Part shown: positions 62,075-64,000 of the stretch, piece after piece
Layout: each line of letters opens with the position of its first letter
Numbering within the stretch: the first letter of the stretch is position 1
NCBI RefSeq assembly: GCF_002808045.1
Contig: NZ_CP025000.1
Location: forward strand, 2,418,001 to 2,482,000
Length of the DNA: 64,000 bases
From: Idiomarina sp. X4
GTDB taxonomy: Bacteria > Pseudomonadota > Gammaproteobacteria > Enterobacterales > Alteromonadaceae
Direction of reading: 5' to 3'
The notes under the pieces: model-generated
Databases searched by the model: none
Seen by the model: the letters and a program-made list of their open reading frames with translations, nothing else
What the model was told of the DNA's origin: nothing
Position numbers and translations under genes: made by a program

Positions 62075-63529
62075 TTAAGCCGTTGCTTCTTCTGGCTCTG
62101 GCTTTTTATAGAGAATAGTCCAGCCGGTATAGGCAAACACTACCGCAATTAGCGGTGTTAAATAGTTGAAGAACGCAAAGATACCATATTCGAATGGGCT
62201 AACCGCAAGTACCGAGAACATATAAGCACCACAGGTATTCCACGGAATTAGCGCTGACGTAATAGTACCACTGTCCTCCAGCGTACGAGACAGTACGCGT
62301 GGATCAAGATTTCGGCGCTCGTACTCTTCTCTGAACATACGACCAGGCAAGACAATAGCCATATATTGGTCAGCGGTTAAGACGTTGGCGCCAAAGCAAG
62401 TAAATAACGTACCGGTAATCAATGAACCAACCGACTTGCTGGCTTTTAGCATGCCCCGAATAAAGCGCTCAAGCAGCCCTATTTTTTCCATAATAGCGCC
62501 GAACGTCATTGCGCTAAGAATGAGCCAAACAGTATTGAGCATGGACACCATACCACCGCCACTTAGCAAAGAGTCCAGATTAGCACTGCCTGTACTAACG
62601 ATCGTGCCATCGGACAACGCAAGCCAAACTACCTTCAGAGAAGCTACCCAACCTTCTTCACCAGCAATTTGCGTCACCATCTCAGGCTGGAAAATAAGCG
62701 CCCAGGCACCACCTAATAATGCACCAAAGAATACGGTAGGTAATGCCGGTTTACGGGTTGCTGCTAAGTATAAAAGTATGGCAAGTGGTACCAACATTTC
62801 CCAGCCAATGTTAAAGGTTGCCTGAAGTTGGGTTTGCATTTGTTCTAATCGCTGAAGGCTAACGTTAGTATCTGCGTTTAGACCGAGAATGAGGAAAATG
62901 ATAACGGATATTACAAACGCTGGGCCTGCGGTGTATCCCATGTAACGAATATGAGCAAACAGCTCTGTGCCTGCAACTGCAGGAGCCAGGTTCGTAGTAT
63001 CGGAGAGCGGTGACATTTTATCACCAAAATACGCCCCTGAAACTATCGCACCTGCGGCAATAGCAGGTTCAAGTCCCATACCGGAAGCAACCCCCATTAA
63101 TGCCACACCGATGGTCGCAGCCGTTGTCCATGAGCTACCAATTGAAAGCGCGACAATACCGCAAATAATACAACTCGCGGCATAAAACAGACCGGGATTT
63201 AAGAGCTCCAGACCAAAATAGATAAGCGTTGGTACGGTACCCGATAACAACCAGGTTCCAATTAATGAGCCAACCGCAAGAATGATTAGCATAGCGCCTA
63301 GCGCAACTGAAATACCTTCAGTAATACCCTCTTCTATTTGCGACCAACTAAAACCATTGCGAAAACCAATGATAACGGCAATGCCGGATGCAACTAATAA
63401 CGCAATTTGGTTAGGCCCATAAGACGAGTCCTCGCCGAATAAATAAACGGACGAAGCCAGCATGACAATCAGCGCCATTAGTGGAACTAACGCCTGGAAT
63501 AAACTTGGTTGTTTTGTTGTATGACTCAT
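62075..63529 (-). CDS. NhaC-family Na+/H+ antiporter
   Basis: 484-residue, about 12-TM inner-membrane antiporter. NhaC features: GSSWTTAATIGVALMGVASGMG, GAIVSGAYFGDKMSPLSDTTNLAPAVAG (the conserved acidic/DTTNLA motif), LITGTLFTCFGANVLTADQYMAIVLPGRMF and TSALIPWNTCGAYM. Expels sodium in exchange for protons, expected in a marine bacterium. The motifs GD-MSPLSDTTN could also serve related Arg/Asp or malate-lactate exchangers, so the exact substrate is not certain. Neighbours a sodium-dependent transporter 11 bp upstream. Confidence 0.9.
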   Translation of the reverse strand: MSHTTKQPSLFQALVPLMALIVMLASSVYLFGEDSSYGPNQIALLVASGIAVIIGFRNGFSWSQIEEGITEGISVALGAMLIILAVGSLIGTWLLSGTVPTLIYFGLELLNPGLFYAASCIICGIVALSIGSSWTTAATIGVALMGVASGMGLEPAIAAGAIVSGAYFGDKMSPLSDTTNLAPAVAGTELFAHIRYMGYTAGPAFVISVIIFLILGLNADTNVSLQRLEQMQTQLQATFNIGWEMLVPLAILLYLAATRKPALPTVFFGALLGGAWALIFQPEMVTQIAGEEGWVASLKVVWLALSDGTIVSTGSANLDSLLSGGGMVSMLNTVWLILSAMTFGAIMEKIGLLERFIRGMLKASKSVGSLITGTLFTCFGANVLTADQYMAIVLPGRMFREEYERRNLDPRVLSRTLEDSGTITSALIPWNTCGAYMFSVLAVSPFEYGIFAFFNYLTPLIAVVFAYTGWTILYKKPEPEEATA

Positions 63530-63540
63530 TAATTTTTAAC

Positions 63541-64000
63541 CTAAAGTTTTATAAAACCAATTAACTGCAAGAAAATAATAATAATGGCTACGGGCGCAAT
63601 GTATTTAACGCACAACAACCAAATGTCAAAAACCGGTTTGTGGCTGTCTAATTCATTTTCGCTGAGCTCTCTTTTCATCACCCAACCAGCCAAAATAGCC
63701 AGTAACAACCCGCCTAATGGCAGTAAGATACTGGACGTCAAAAGGTCAATAATATCAAAAATTGAGTTAATGGGTTTACCCAGCCACTCACCGCTAAGTT
63801 GAGCCCATTCGCTCCCTGCAAATGAGTGAATGGTTAGCTGCCCTAATAACCAAAGCACAAAACCGGAAACAAGCGTCGCTGGCCAGCGCTTTAAAGAGAA
63901 CTTCTCTGCTACAAAAGCAACAGAAGACTCAATCATTGCGATAGCCGATGTAAAAGCCGCTATAACAAGCATAATGAAAAATACGGTACCAAGCAGTGTG
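63541..64000 (-). CDS. Sodium-dependent transporter (NSS/SNF family), C-terminal part
   Basis: The frame is open past the right edge, so the N-terminus is missing; 153 codons including the stop are visible. The segment LLGTVFFIMLVIAAFTSAIAMIESSVAF matches the TM8 region of neurotransmitter:sodium symporters (sodium site residues), followed by three more helices, the last near VKYIAPVAIIIIFLQLIGF. Probable sodium-coupled amino-acid uptake. Placed just before the NhaC-type antiporter, which may recycle the sodium. Confidence 0.85.
   Translation of the reverse strand, partial: TLLGTVFFIMLVIAAFTSAIAMIESSVAFVAEKFSLKRWPATLVSGFVLWLLGQLTIHSFAGSEWAQLSGEWLGKPINSIFDIIDLLTSSILLPLGGLLLAILAGWVMKRELSENELDSHKPVFDIWLLCVKYIAPVAIIIIFLQLIGFIKL

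Overview
The window is chromosomal DNA of a marine gammaproteobacterium of the Alteromonadales type. My best guess is Idiomarina or a close relative. The reasons are the Enterobacteria/Shewanella-like gene order blocks (mnmA-hflD-purB, ttcA-uspE, the cco cluster, lonH-fabA-rmf, uup-rlmKL-zapC-pyrD-pepN), a large NAD-dependent glutamate dehydrogenase, a leucine dehydrogenase, and sodium-coupled transporters. The genus is inferred from gene content and order; no database was searched.

Layout. 0-1.3 kb: 3'-truncated asnS. 1.4-6.8 kb: a small membrane protein and the biotin genes (bioA divergent from bioBFCD). 6.8-17.4 kb: htpX, a class II DAHP synthase, a DUF1338 protein, the PEP synthase pair ppsR/ppsA, a YdiJ-type FAD/Fe-S dehydrogenase and leucine dehydrogenase. 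17.5-22.4 kb: a minus-strand RNA/ribosome/purine block (rluE, mnmA, hflD, purB, roxA). 22.5-26.1 kb: a membrane protein, bax, ttcA and uspE. 26.2-33.2 kb: the cbb3 cytochrome oxidase structural and assembly genes. 33.3-41 kb: a chemoreceptor, an RND efflux pair, azoR and its divergent LysR regulator. 43.2-46 kb: lonH, fabA and rmf. 46-64 kb: a uniformly minus-strand block (DUF3466 protein, uup, glutaredoxin-like, rlmKL, zapC, pyrD, NAD-GDH, DUF2835, pepN, NhaC-type antiporter, truncated NSS transporter), interrupted only by a plus-strand initiator tRNA gene.

The most interesting part is 41.0-43.1 kb. A near-canonical XerCD dif site lies at 41018-41045. Its XerC arm and centre are repeated exactly 2041 bp downstream (19-bp perfect direct repeat), next to a degenerate XerD arm. 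Between them are a rolling-circle HUH replication initiator with a phiX174-gpA-like double tyrosine, a translationally coupled HTH protein, and an oppositely oriented membrane-anchored zinc-ribbon miniprotein. Several strong hairpins surround these genes, one of which traps the Shine-Dalgarno of the initiator. This looks like a minimal integrative mobile element exploiting Xer (IMEX), in the style of the Vibrio cholerae satellite TLC but much smaller. It encodes no recombinase or capsid.

How the genes work together. PpsR/PpsA supply PEP, which the adjacent DAHP synthase consumes. The cco genes build a high-affinity terminal oxidase. LonH, FabA and Rmf sit in an order shared with enterobacteria, and fabA carries a 24-bp palindrome that looks like a FabR operator. 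The dif site marks this as the replication terminus region, and the all-minus orientation to its right fits a fork moving leftward toward dif.
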